Positions 1-11,125 of a stretch of 64,000 nucleotides of DNA are shown piece after piece. Under the pieces are notes generated by a model. It was not told the DNA's origin. It searched no databases and saw nothing but the letters and a program-made list of their open reading frames with translations. Location of the stretch: contig BSBN01000047.1 of NCBI GenBank assembly GCA_027924645.1, forward strand, positions 9,920,001 to 9,984,000. The letters are read 5' to 3'. Numbering within the stretch: position 1 is the stretch's first letter; each line of letters opens with the position of its first letter. This DNA is from Cunninghamia lanceolata. Its lineage: Eukaryota > Streptophyta > Pinopsida > Cupressales > Cupressaceae. The position numbers and the translations under genes were made by a program.

Positions 1-1
1 T

Positions 2-751
2 TTATATCATAGGCAAGCAAATATCTAGTTTATTCTACACTATATCATTTGTCGTTATGGATTTCCTCAAGCTATTGCCATAGATAATGGTTGTCCCTTT
101 AAGAATCAAGAGGTCAAAGATCTTTGCAGCAAGTTCCATATCCAACATCGATTCTCTACCCCTTACTATCCTCAGAGCAATGGCCAAGCTGAAGCTTCTA
201 ATAAAACAATCATCAAAATCCTCAAAAAGATGGTCAATGAAGCTGGTCGAGATTAGCATCTACAACTCCATCCTGCATTATGGGCATATAGAACAAGTAT
301 CAAAACTCCCACTGGAGCCACACCCTATGCTCTTGTGTATGGCACTGAAGCTATTTTACCTATTGAGGTTGAGATCCTCTCACTACAAGTATCCTTACAA
401 CATACCATCTCAGAAGAAGAATATCAAGTATCCAGACTCCATGATCTTGAGCTTCTAGATGAATGGTGTCTTACAGCACTCAACCATCTCCAAGTCTATC
501 AAAACCGTCTACGCCGCAGCTACAACAAAAAAATTAGAGAACGTAGATTTCAAGTTGGAGATTTTGTCCTTAAAGAAAATCAAAAGAATCAGAAACACCA
601 TGAGAAATAGGGCAAGTTTGAACCAAATTGGCTTGGTCCTTTCATCATCATAGTAGTTTATGTATCAGGTGCATACACTCTTTCAACACCTGAAGGCATT
701 CCCTTGGATGAACTAGTCAACAACATTCATCTCAAGAAGTTTTATCCTTAA
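2..751 (+). pseudogene. Ty3/gypsy integrase, C-terminal part, decayed
   Basis: Frame 2 reads the end of a gypsy integrase. The second catalytic Asp is in the IDNG motif (codon at 83) and the catalytic Glu in NGQAE (codon at 191), giving the D-x35-E spacing of retroviral-type integrases. Downstream are the TPYALVYG motif (after 320) and a chromatin-end region ending in a natural TAA at 749. In-frame TAG codons at 254 (probably from Trp) and 608 interrupt it. The first catalytic Asp and zinc-binding domain are outside the window. The enzyme would insert element cDNA into the host chromosome; this copy is dead. Confidence 0.9.
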
Positions 752-807
752 ATCTTAGTTATCCCAAATATATATATATATAGTCTAAGATAAATAACCC
801 ATCCTTT

Positions 808-872
808 GGTGAAAACCTGGTAAACAGGCACCTTGGATAAGTACCATAGTGAAAACCTAGAAAACAGGCGCT
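808..872 (+). repeat. Two copies of a GTGAAAACCTG...CAGGCGC hairpin motif
   Basis: Copies at 808-832 and 849-872 share GTGAAAACCT, a short loop and ACAGGCRC. In the better copies the CCTG and CAGG arms can pair around a five-base loop. The intervening TGGATAAGTACCAT is also shared with the three-copy version at 32641-32810 in another element, so the module is conserved between families with unrelated LTRs. Confidence 0.75.
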
Positions 873-1435
873 ATGTGTAGTGACCAGCTTCGATCATCTG
901 CTTGGTTTGTTTGATCATCACTCTTCATACTATATTTTGCCATCCTATCCCACATAGTCCATATCATAATCCACATATCATTGCAATAAATAGCCTTTCC
1001 ACCTTTGCCTCTGTCAATGCTAGCTATCATACTTGAGACATTGTTGCGATAACTATCTCTTTTGGCACCTTAGCACCTTGACTGCACACCTTCTGCATCG
1101 CTTCTTCATAATAAACCTCATCCTGCATTGGGGGCATTTGTTGAGTCTTATTTGGAAGTGGATACTGCTATCTCTAGCTCATAGCACATCAAACACTTTA
1201 TCTCACAACACAATGAACTTTCAACTTCAACCATACCGTTCATCCAACAACAAATGTGGCAAAACAATTTGTAACCAGGATTCATATCTTTACAATCAAT
1301 TCACACTCAACTGACATTTGACAATCACAAGACATCACCAACACAAACATTCAAGCAATCAAGTCAGTCTTTCAACATCACCCATCTAGCGTATTAAGCA
1401 AGAACTACATCTCATTTCCATCATTAAAGCCTTGA

Positions 1436-1690
1436 TCCCATGGATACAGGGCATGTAGGCAATCTGAGATGCGAAGGAAGCACTCTGATTCAGGCTACGA
1501 TGATAGTCCCTTCTTTCATCATTCATCTTTCATCTTTCTTCTAATCATCCTTAAATCTTTCATCACACATTCTTCTATCTTTCATTATACACACATCATC
1601 AATAAAACCCAGAACTACATATTCATCGTGTCTTATTTTCATCATAAATGTGCTTTGATCCCGTGGATACAGGGTATGTAGGCAGTCTGG
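1436..1690 (+). repeat. Two-copy module GATCCCRTGGATACAGGG
   Basis: The string GATCCC(A/G)TGGATACAGGG(C/T)ATGTAGGCA occurs at about 1436-1462 and again at about 1658-1684. It is followed in both by a similar AAGGAAG-containing stretch. The copies are about 220 bases apart and lie in the untranslated 3' region. Function unknown; a GGATACAGGG/ATGTAGGCA-type motif is familiar from 3' regions of plant Tat elements. Confidence 0.65.
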
Positions 1691-2839
1691 AATACAAAGG
1701 AAGTTTCCAGTACTCAAGCATAGATGATCCACCCCATCTTCTTCATCTTCTCTCATCTTTCATCTTATGCTCTTTGATCAGCTCAAGCAGGAAGCAAACT
1801 ACGTGTATATTGAAAGCTCGAGTACTTCAACCAATCAAGAGTAATCCAAAAGCTATTTGTTCGCATGCCTTAAGCCAACATTTGCTATAACAGTTTATCA
1901 ACATCTTTAGCCTTCAATAGGATACAACTTTCCCTTAACAAGGCCCCAACTTAAATCCATCTAAGAGCACCTAAATTTGGCAAGAGAACATGATGACAGT
2001 ATCTTTTGTTTTATCTTTTGATTTATCTTTTGTCCCTTTTCTATGCCTAATCAAGACTGCCTTGATCTATCTATATCTTGGTATGTTGCAATGAAGTAAG
2101 GAATGGGGCATGGTTATATTGCTTTTGTATGCCATGTTTGTGGGATGATCTTATTCTTCTCCTAAGCATATTGGTATCTTGTACATGTTGGGATTAACAT
2201 CTTACATATCAATATCTCTAGCATCTGAGAAGCTAAACAGTCTCTTATGCACTTGAGACTATTCTATGTTAAGACTAGCTCCATACATATAACCAACAAG
2301 GTATCACTATGTGTAGTGGAGATAAGCTCAAACCATTGCTTGTAGCATCAAAGTCCATCTCACAACACTAGTTGTTATTCATATCTTGTGCATGTTGGCT
2401 CAATATCTTGACCTCATCCATTCAGACAAGATTGTAGCATGCTAGTTCTGCATTGAATATCTCAACACCTTGGTCTTCTATACCCTGGTGCATAACATCC
2501 ACATGCTATATCAAACATAAGGATTGCATTTCTTTTCATTTTGAGCAATTACTTCAAAATTTGCCCATCATCCCATCTATTCATCCTATTATTTGCCTAT
2601 ATAGTCCTCAACTACGATCAATCATTTCCATCGTCCTTTGTCTACATCTCGTATCCTACAAAACAAGTGTGTTAGACATATCTAAGTCCATCATATATCA
2701 TCTCATTACCATTTATATATTTGCATTATCATACATTTTCATTCATATCATTTACATAAACATCCATACATAATCCATGAAAATACAAATATAACATGTA
2801 TAACCATCATAATACCAACAGTGCATCCACTACAACATC

Positions 2840-2879
<40 letters not shown>
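2840..2879. repeat. (TA)n(TG)n microsatellite
   Basis: About five TA units followed by about fourteen TG units. Short reading frames through it on both strands are artefacts of the repeat. Confidence 0.95.
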
Positions 2880-2977
2880 CAATATATAAGTGTCTACATA
2901 TACAAACTGAGCCAAAAAAAATGTATGTACAATCGGCTCTAGGCCTCATCATGATACAACATATACACAAGGTAGCC

Positions 2978-4970
2978 CTAGTGACTACTGGCAGATCCCT
3001 TGCCCTGACCACCACCACTGGGTCTTGCACCTATCCCCCTATCTCTCAGTGGTCCCATCACTAAGGCTACTAATCGAGATTCACTTGAACTCCATGAACC
3101 TGAAGCCCCTGACCTGCTCCTGAAGCTAGGCTGCCTCTGCTCTACTAGTACAACCCCATAGTATAAGCCTCTATAGTACTCTGCCTCACCTTGTACTCTC
3201 CACAACTCTACCTATACCTGTGTCAATTGTGTTTCCAAATACATCATAGCCCCATTAGTACCTAATGTAGTCATTGCTCTATCCCGCTCACTAGTCACCC
3301 CTTGTAGCTGCAGCGCAACTGTATCCCTCTCTGCTCATAGATCATCTCTCTTGGCTCTCATCACCTGCACCTGTTGTAAAACCATATCTCACTCTAACCT
3401 CATCATCTACTCACTTTGTTTTGCTGCATCTCTCTCCTGTCACCCTAGCAAGTGTACCATCATCCTATCCATCCCTAGCCTGCACTCTCAACTATAACTG
3501 AGCCTAGTATGTCTGAGCCTAAGCTCTAGCATGCCGCAAGCCAATCACTGTCTGGTGTCTATCTATCTCCACCCTCCTCAATCTCATCTGTGCCTGCTAT
3601 CTCCATCTCCTCTCCTCGCTGATCCTCCGCCGCAGGTGCTGAATCCCCACATCATCACCCACCAATATCTACCCCTAAGGCTATGCAAGTATCTGAGGCT
3701 ATCCTGGCATCTGTCCCTGTACATGTATCCCTAGTGTTGCTGGTACAATAGCCTGCGCTGGTGGAGCCCGTCATCACCTCCTCCTGACTGGTCTCTCCAT
3801 CCCTATCTCTCCAATCTCTCCAACTTGCACTAGCCATGTTGATCTAGCTATCACCTAGTATGCATCATAGTGTGATAGTGTACCTAGATCTGTAGGACCC
3901 TATCCCCACTACCATACAACTGGCTGTAGCCCATCTCTCTCCACCAAAGCTATGTCCACCACAACCTCCGGCCCCCAGTCAAACACCTCCTGTCTAGTCC
4001 TCCCAAAAATGGCATCACCAACTGGTACTGCCTGCAGTAACCCAAACTATCTCAAAACCCTCTCTGGCAAATAGCGCTCTATAATGTATATGCCACATCC
4101 AAAAATATATCTCTCCTGCCTAGCATAGACAATCTCTGCATCCTCCTCATCCCATCTCTCACATCCCAACCATGGCCTGCATACAAATCTATCTACCTCA
4201 TCCAATCTCCTCTGCCAGTACACCACTCCTTTGCATTACCAGTATGTCAAAGCTCCTCTGTACATCCTGGCATAAGGCTCTCCTGCTACTCTAGCCACCC
4301 ATCTCTCTGGTCTCGTCACTGGAATATGCTCATAAGCCCACACATGCAAAACTATAACTCCTACCGACATACTCACTCTGAACATATATACACACTCATG
4401 CAGGTAATGATAGAGCTATCCTAGTACACACTCTGCCCATGCATATCTCGTACCATAGGAGAACATCCCCTCCATCATTGTCCCCCATCCTACCGGAAAG
4501 CCTCTTGCTTGTCTATCTCCTACCAACCATATGATAATTGCCACTACCACTCACTGTAGTCTGTCACATAGCTCCTCCATCCTTGCCATAGGAATCTCTG
4601 AGTCCTCTACTCCAATGTCTGGTGTCCCAAACAGTCTCCTAAATGCCATTGGACCCATATCAGGATCATAATCTACTCGGTCCCCATCTATAGGAATCCG
4701 TAGAATCTGAAACACGTCCTCTAGTGTGATCATAACCTCTCCTGTTGGTGACAAGAAAGAACTATGCTCGCTCATCCATCGCTCCACCATAACCATCATC
4801 AGTCCTTGATGTGCCTGCACTAGCTCCGATCTCGACACATGCTCTAATCCAAGGATCTCTAACACTAGCCGCTCCTCTGCATCCAGTAATCTCACCATTC
4901 GCAAATCCCTAGGATGTGGCTCCCATGATAACAAAGGTGGTAGTATATCCTGCATCATTTCATTCATCAT
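2978..4970 (-). pseudogene. Antisense plant mobile domain (PMD) gene in a retrotransposon
   Basis: The minus strand from 4970 reads in one frame to about 3850 as a PMD protein. Recognisable parts are RWMSEHSSFLSPTGEV, then TLEDVFQILRIPIDGD, then VLHVWAYEHIPVTRPERWV, then a Trp/Arg-rich stretch with FVCRPWLGCERW. PMD proteins are transposon-linked and host nuclear proteins (MAIN/MAIL type) implicated in silencing and genome stability. Stops interrupt the frame near 4551, 4415, 4235 and 4040; one, before FGLLQAVP, looks like CAG to TAG. Below 3850 the frame is broken; charged remnants run to a Gly/Ser-rich end stopping at 2978. The gene lies between pol and the 3' LTR in antisense, the place where Tat elements carry extra antisense frames. 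A plausible promoter lies at 5705-5714. Confidence 0.8.
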
Positions 4971-5029
4971 GTTAGTCCCTTCCGCTACTTAAATGTCATA
5001 CAAATTTGATCATTTATTGCTATTCTAGC

Positions 5030-5420
5030 TTCTATCTACCATAAGTGGTTCATTTTTCCATATGCGTCTATCTATTGATCAAAAGTGACCTCTTTTACCA
5101 TATGTCCTTACATCTCGATCATATGCACTCTAGTCTACTTATGTGATCGCTATTGGACTACATCTGAGCTGAACCTCTACATGCGTCTATCTTTTTCCTA
5201 TAAGTGAGCTATAACCCCTAAGCGAATATTTTTCCTTTCTATATGAGCTACATTTCCCTATGCACCTATTGTTTGCCCATAAGTGACTTGTTTATATCTA
5301 TATACGCATTTTGTCTCTGCATTTGCCTAGCCGACTAAAAGTGACCTAGTTTTTCTATATGCAACCAAGCCACGCCTAAAAGTGACCTTAACTACCATAA
5401 GTGACCTATTTTCCTACACA
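5030..5420. repeat. Dispersed AAGTGACC / CATATGC motif array
   Basis: About seven copies of (A)AAGTGACC or close variants (AAGTGGTT, AAGTGAGC, AAGTGACT) alternate with ATATGCRYM-type words over about 400 bases. The array sits just upstream of the PMD coding start on the minus strand. Spacing is irregular, so it is not a simple tandem repeat. Confidence 0.55.
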
Positions 5421-5704
5421 AGCAACCTAAACTGCCTATCCTAAGACCTAGTCACTTCTAGTGACGTGTGTGCATTTATGACGCTTGTAGCCTATCAAAA
5501 TCACACTTTTAGCAAAAGTTTCAATACATACCAATACATCTGATCCCTCTAGTTGTCCATGTGTCCTCACTCGCTCAGCACGATGATCTCTGCATGGAAT
5601 CACCATCCTGATAGCTCTCCAACTCTCATCGCACACCAACTCTAAGGAGCTATAGATCTCTATAACTTTCTGAGCACAAATGAGCCTATTTGCCTTTGTG
5701 GAAC

Positions 5705-5714
5705 CTATTTATAG
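5705..5714 (-). promoter_or_regulatory. TATA box for the antisense PMD gene
   Basis: The minus strand reads CTATAAATAG, a strong match to the plant TATA consensus. It lies about 735 bases upstream of the PMD coding start and 60-70 bases upstream of the small frame at 5639. It is the only good minus-strand TATA box I saw near the gene. Confidence 0.55.
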
Positions 5715-6100
5715 CCCTATCCAAACCCTAATTCTTCTATGCCAAAGCCTTTTTTCTTCTGCATCATCCCATTTGTTCCCTCCCAACCCCTGTTTTCTTT
5801 GTGTCAACCTTGCCTCCTAGCTTTTCTTTTATCACGAGCCAACCCATCCCTTCCTGGTTTACCTAGCTTACCTCTCGAGGGGACATCACCTGCTAGTTAC
5901 ACTGGGGCATAACCTTGTTTATCAAAGGCATATCATATCTTCTTTGACACAACGCTCTATCGAACATTGTATCAAAAACAGGAAAAATGTAGACACCCAA
6001 AATTGACTCATTATCATTACCATTCAAACATCACATTATCACATCATCTGCATTTGTCTAACACACTTGATCAATATCCCTAACACATATATTTCTTCTA

Positions 6101-6297
6101 TTAATTAAATAAATTTATATTTATTTAATTAATTCATTAGCTATTTTTTCTAAGCTATAATTAAACAATCTTCAATTATTTAATTATCTTCATTCTATCT
6201 ATTTTTAATTAAATAAATCTTATTTATTTAATTAAAAAATTCCTTTCACAAGCCCACTTTCTAATTAATTAAATAAATTTTATTTATTTAATTAATT
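6101..6297. repeat. Three perfect AT-rich palindromes with one shared core
   Basis: Arms are 6101-6114 with 6119-6132 (14 bp), 6202-6218 with 6222-6238 (17 bp) and 6263-6278 with 6282-6297 (16 bp), with loops of 3-4 bases. All contain AATTAAATAAAT and its complement. Each can form a hairpin or cruciform. They lie in the U3 part of the LTR, about 220 bases upstream of the TATA box. Confidence 0.9.
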
Positions 6298-6518
6298 TAT
6301 CTTATCATTTATCTCATGAGCCAACATTGTGTGCCTATTTCATTTAAAAAGATAAGTGGTACTACATCCTTTTATTTAATATCTTTCATGTACACAAGCA
6401 CACATATACCCTATCTTCTCTCCATTTTTCATCTTCACATTCACCTATATCTATAATTCAATCTTAGCCATTCACATAGCCACCGAATTACCACCGTTGA
6501 TTGAATTTGGTTGAGTTC

Positions 6519-6526
6519 TATATAAA
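6519..6526 (+). promoter_or_regulatory. LTR TATA box
   Basis: TATATAAA followed by CACC inside the 3' LTR. Its position defines the U3/R border of the LTR at roughly 6550. Confidence 0.6.
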
Positions 6527-6849
6527 CACCTTCTCATTCCATACTACATCTATCCAACATTCGTATAGCGTCTACATTATCATCTTGAACATATTGAGCA
6601 CTTGAGTATTCATAGCATCCATTTAGCTTATTATCATTATCATCCATCCATCATGGTAGCTTTTATCTTCATAATTGTTCATTGTTGAAGAAGCAATCCA
6701 CATCATAAACAAGGAATCAAATAATCTAGGTGATATTGTGCTTGAATTGCATACTTTTGGTTTCATTTGGATTAGGTTCTTTGATGATGGGAGGATTAGG
6801 TTTTCATGGCTATGCTTGATCTTATTAACCTAATTTTTTACCAATTACA

Positions 6850-9310
6850 ACCTCTGTCACAGTTCTAAGCTCATCAGTGTTAGTAATCAAGGCATAAGCA
6901 CAACTAGAATCTAACAATGTATAACCAAACCTTTTAGGTTGCTTCATGATTTGTGTGGACCTCCTCAAAGGCTGAGGTGGAGTTTCTACTTCTTCTAAAC
7001 TTTCAAATCTACTAGAGCTCTCCTCATCATCAGGTCCAACAGGGTCTTTTGGTTTAGTCTTTACAGGGGTAGAAGGAAACTAAACCACATCCTCTTTATT
7101 TTCTTTTTCTTTTGGCTGTAGAACAACAGGAGAAGGTGAGTGCTCTCTAAAGATAACACTTCTATACAACACTTTTTCAGCCACAGGATCCCAAAGCTTG
7201 TACCCTTTCACACCGACACCATAGCCAATGAAGATACACTTAACTATCTTGTTCTCCAATTTTGACCTCTTCTCCTTAGGCACATGTGCATATGCCTCAC
7301 AACCAAAAACATGAAGATGTCTCAATGAGGGTTTCTCATTAGATCACACCTCCATGGGTGTCTTATAAATGAGTCCTGAGGTAGGAGACCTGTTAACCAA
7401 GTAGCAAGCAGTGGCTACAACTTCAACCTGAAACTTTTGTTCAAGGCTAGCATCACTAAGCATACTCCTAGCCCTCTCCATCAACGTTTTGTTCATCCCC
7501 TCTGCAACTTCATTTTGCTATGGGGTATAAGGAGTTGTCTTATGTCTTTCAATCCCATGTTCTTTACAAAACTTATCAAACTTTGTGGAACAAAACTCAC
7601 CACCGTTATTAGTTCTCAAACACTTAATCTTTTTACCAGTCTGATTCTCTACAAAAGCTTTAAACTCTTTGAACTGACTAAAGACTTCATATTTGCTTCT
7701 GAGAAAATAAACCTATGTCCTTCTACTATAATCATTAATAAATGATACAAAATATATAGATTTAGAGATCAAAGGAGAAAACACTAGAAGACTTGTGAGA
7801 ACTAGAGTAAAACTAAACATGGTTTTGTTTTCTATATATACAATGTTCATAGAAGTCAAACTTGAGATTACAATCATTTAACCCCTCAATGAAGTTTTTA
7901 TTTTTTAGGGCTTTAAGAGCCTTCTCACCAATGTGACCAAGTCTCTTATGCCACAACATTGTCTTTTCAGCAGGAAGTTTCATTTCCAAAGCATGAGCAA
8001 CATTAGGTACCAAAAAAGCACTACCATCAGAAGTAGAAGCAATAATCTTTTTCATTGTGGGTTCCAATGGTGAGGATGAAGAATCTAAGTCTTTTCTTTG
8101 AAATAGAAGAATTATTGCACTAAGTAGTGCATGCATCCAACTGAAACAAAGTACCTCTCTGAGTACCCTTAGTAAGCACCATAGCTCCTCTTGTCACCTT
8201 GCATCCTCCACCTGAGAAGACAACCTGCACACCTGCATCATTCAATTTACTTACAGAGAGTAGGTTTCATGCTAAACTAGGGATGTGCATCACCCCATTG
8301 ATCCCCTTCACTCATCCATCATGGAATCAGATCAAGACTCTTCCACACCTAACTATCTTCAGGTGAGAGTCATCACCCAAGTACACCTTCCCACCATCAT
8401 ATTCTTCATACTTTGTAAACCAACCTCGATCAGAGGTCATGTGGAAAGAAGCACCAGAGTCAATTAGCCACACATCTTCAAATGCATGGGTGGCTAAGGC
8501 TACAACAAAAGCATCACCATCATCTTGTGACTTATCGGAATTAGAATCAAAGTTCTTCTTCTTTTTCTTCTTCTCCTCTTTGCACTCCTTTCAGAAGTGC
8601 CCAATTTTTCCACAGTTCCAACACACTACCTTGGACTTTCTAGGAGATTTAGATCTCCCACAAGATTTGGATTTGCCCTTTTCATCTTTCTTGTCTTTCT
8701 TTTTCCCTTTTTCTTTGGTCTTCCATGAACTACAAGAGCCTCTTTGGCCAACTCAGATGACTTTCTCCGCATCTCTTTAGATAACAGCGAAGACACCACT
8801 TCATTCATTTTGAAAGTGGATGTGGTACTCCCGATGGCCATAACAAGATGATCCCATGAGTCTGGAAAAGAACAAAGCAAGGTCATGCAACTATCCTCCT
8901 CCATTTTTACACCAATGAATGTCAACTATGCAACTAGCATGTTAAAAACATTTAGATGGTCTACAAAAAATCCTCCATCCTCAAAGAATACAACTTCTTC
9001 CTTAGGAATAACTTGTTCACTAGGGATTTGGCCTGATAAACATCTCCCAACTCTTCTTCCATAGGTCTTTCATGATCTTCTCCTCATGGACATTTAACAA
9101 GACAGAATCAGCCAAACAGAGTCTCACAAAACCCTTAGCTTTCTGATCCTTGAGATCCCAATCATCTTGTGACATTGCTATTGGTTTTACACCAAAAATT
9201 GCTTCCCATAGGTCTCTGTCAATAAGCATGTCTTCCATTTTTAGTTTCTACAACTCAAAATTGCTGCCATTAAACTTTTCCACCTCTACTCTTCTAGATG
9301 TGCCTACCAT
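6850..9310 (-). pseudogene. copia gag-protease-integrase, decayed
   Basis: The start is ATG at 9310-9308, with a Trp to stop change before KMEDML. Gag follows (9310-8650), with a zinc knuckle C-W-N-C...G-H...C at about 8626-8583 that has a stop inside it. The protease core LIDSGAS is near 8460. GAG-pre-integrase (LWHKRLGHIGEKALK) spans 8136-7813. The integrase core follows, then the C-terminal part with HVFGCEAYAHVPKEKR and FIGYGVGVKGYKLWDP (7325-7080). The second integrase Asp appears as Asn (LRTNNGGEF, near 7605). It ends at DELRTVTEV, before reverse transcriptase. Many frameshifts and stops; not functional. Confidence 0.85.
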
Positions 9311-9414
9311 CTTCTTGCTGCAACAAGATCACAAAATACTCTATACAGACTCCCACTCAATCGAAAATTATCTCAAAAAGTTCCTACCCAACAACTAGGA
9401 TCAAAGGTGATCAA

Positions 9415-9424
9415 GATCTGATAC
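9415..9424 (-). other. copia primer binding site
   Basis: The minus strand reads TCA then GTATCAGATC, close to the initiator tRNA-Met type site TGGTATCAGAGC used by most plant copia elements. It touches the LTR end at 9425 and so fixes the element's orientation. Confidence 0.6.
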
Positions 9425-10521
9425 TGACTGAAAGGAAGCAAGGTACACGAAACACACTTCCTACACCAATCTAATGAGGGGAAATGTATGTAAATTCATT
9501 TTAATCCTTACAATTGCAGCAATGTTAAACATATAACATAAGAAATTACAGCAGCAACACAACACATAAAGAGATTGACACAAGATGTATCGTGGGGAAA
9601 AACTTTTCTGGTAAAAAACCCCACACTCTAAAACTTGCACAATGTATTATCAAATCCGTGAAAGGATTACAATACACTTGCAATACAAGTTCTTCCAAGA
9701 GTCTTCAAATGTCATTTCTGGAGTGATTCCGGTAGCATAACATTACCTATAAAAACACTATGCAACTACAACTCCAAACTATGCAATATATAGAGATTAC
9801 AAGGCAAATACTGGAAGCTTCTTGGGATAGGCATCCACCTTGGCCACATGGCCATTATCCCACATCAAAGGACACTTGTCCTTGCTACAAATACATCCCT
9901 TACATCTATCATACATGGCAGATTTGACTTTCCCAACATGGAGTGCTCCAAGGCTAAAAATAGACTATGACAAATGCACTTATGCATCTTACAGCTGTCA
10001 TAGATTTTTCCAACATAACAACCCTAAATGTTGTAAGAGAATCCATCATACAAGACTAAATATAGTAAATTCCTCTTACAACATGTCATAGCCCAATGGG
10101 CGCCCAAAGATGCCTTTTCCTCATGCAAAGATACTCACTGACACTTGTCCCCACTTGTCATAAGAATCTTCAAAATTGGCTCTTATGTGTCATAGATTTT
10201 ATCATATGGAATATCCTCTTCCACATTACACAAGACGCTAACACATGGCATAATAGTGCCACCTCAAATGGGATGCCCAAATCCATGTAGGTTTGACTTG
10301 ACCATCCAAGTCACATTCCAAGTAAGATGACATGTCACTATGCCAACTAAGTGACCAAACTGAATGGGCAAGTAAATATAATATTAGGCAATAAATAAAT
10401 ATACAATTAAATGAATATTTATAGGAATTTGCAAAGGTTGAGATACCTTAATTCCCAGTAGATATCTATGTTTATTTATGTTTAAGTTTATGTAATTGTT
10501 AAAGATCTGTAAAGTTTTGCA
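9425..10521 (-). repeat. copia 5' LTR (outer end approximate)
   Basis: On the plus strand it starts TGACTGAAAGG next to the primer site and possibly ends at GCA, 10521. Typical copia R/U5 sequence is present near 9585-9640, where the minus strand reads a T-rich GGGGTTTTTTACC stretch followed by CCCCACGATAC. A minus-strand TATA-like box lies near 9784-9795. The outer end rests only on a CA and is uncertain by perhaps tens of bases. Confidence 0.5.
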
Positions 10522-11110
10522 TTATCCTCCTCTCAAGATTAGTGTAGGAAGTTATTCTGCTACCTTAGCTTCCTTACACTTGGCACACACACCAATGCAT
10601 AAGTAAGGTGACACTAGCGAAAGACTTAAATGCATATTACCTCAACAAGGTACATCTCAAAAGGGTACTTCATCCACTCTATACCATTGTTGGATCCTAG
10701 AGTGTTCCCTTTCATCATATCCATTCAAGACCTCTTCCCTAGACTAAGAAGGGTGAGAAAGACCAAACTACCTTCACTCCTGTAGAGGGGCCAACCTTGC
10801 CATGATCTCCTAAAGTAGGAATACCACATATGGTGTACCTAAAAGATCTTTGGGTTGATCATGCATGTACCTTGGGGAATGATCACTTTGAATGATCAGG
10901 GTTTAACATTTCATCCTTGTTGAGTGCAGTAATCCCTAAGAGGTAAACTTCCTACCACATAATGAAATATTAGCACATAAATGCAAATCTATAGCACCAT
11001 CTTAAGGAAAGCAAGGAATAGGAAAACATAGAACTAGAACACTCAAAACAAATTCTTATACCAACGCCAAGGTAAGCACATAAATCAAAGATCCTAATGT
11101 TGTAATATAG
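10522..11110 (-). other. Non-coding leader of the Tekay-like element
   Basis: This stretch follows the primer site at 11111-11123 on the minus strand and so should be the 5' leader of that element, cut by the copia. I see no coding region. A 50-base segment at 10579-10631 recurs at 11261-11313 inside the adjacent LTR (about 85% alike by eye). Confidence 0.45.
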
Positions 11111-11123
11111 GCTATAATACCAA
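11111..11123 (-). other. Primer binding site of the Tekay-like element
   Basis: The minus strand reads TGGTATTATAGCC, matching the initiator tRNA-Met site TGGTATCAGAGCC at 11 of 13 positions. It is two bases from the LTR end at 11126. Confidence 0.65.
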
Positions 11124-11125
11124 AT

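Larger units (their letters stand above)
752..2977 (+). other. 3' untranslated region of the Tat-like element
   Basis: No coding region is recognisable between the integrase stop and the end of the antisense PMD gene. The stretch holds the paired hairpin motif at 808-872, a two-copy module at 1436-1690 and a TA/TG microsatellite at 2840-2879. Short open frames here are not conserved in any form I recognise. Confidence 0.6.
4971..5987 (-). other. Leader and upstream region of the antisense PMD gene
   Basis: On the minus strand this is the 5' leader of the PMD gene, running from a TATA box at 5705-5714 to the start at 4970. A 63-codon open frame at 5639-5448 could be an upstream frame or a lost first exon; I do not recognise it. 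The motif array at 5030-5420 lies inside. On the plus strand it is the last part of the 3' untranslated region, ending in the purine tract AAAACAGGAAAAA at 5973-5987. Confidence 0.5.
1..6849 (+). mobile_element. Tat-like Ty3/gypsy retrotransposon, 3' part only
   Basis: The window opens inside the integrase of a plus-strand Ty3/gypsy element. After the integrase come a 5 kb untranslated region holding an antisense PMD gene, a purine tract (5973-5987) and a 3' LTR (5988-6849). A long 3' region with an antisense open reading frame is known from the plant Tat lineage. The right end abuts a minus-strand copia pol that stops mid-gene, so this element probably inserted into the copia. The 5' half lies outside the window, so the target duplication (expected ACCTC from 6850) cannot be checked. 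Confidence 0.8.
5988..6849 (+). repeat. 3' LTR of the Tat-like element
   Basis: It begins TGTAGACACC directly after a purine-rich tract and ends TTACA, giving matching TGTA/TACA ends and 862 bases. A TATA box (TATATAAA, 6519-6526) lies about 530 bases in, so U3 is about 560 bases. Three AT-rich palindromes fill U3. The right end is supported by the abrupt resumption of copia coding sequence at 6850. Confidence 0.7.
6850..10521 (-). mobile_element. Truncated copia retrotransposon
   Basis: Read on the minus strand: LTR (about 10521-9425), primer site, gag, zinc knuckle, protease, integrase, then a cut at 6850 shortly before reverse transcriptase. The cut coincides with the end of the 3' LTR of the Tat-like element, so the missing part probably lies beyond position 1. 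Coding sequence is full of stops and frameshifts, so the copia is older than the gypsy insertion. Confidence 0.8.

Noticed and set aside
2830..3064. Short frames across the TA/TG microsatellite
   Set aside because: Low-complexity translation of the repeat; the real signal is the end of the antisense PMD gene.
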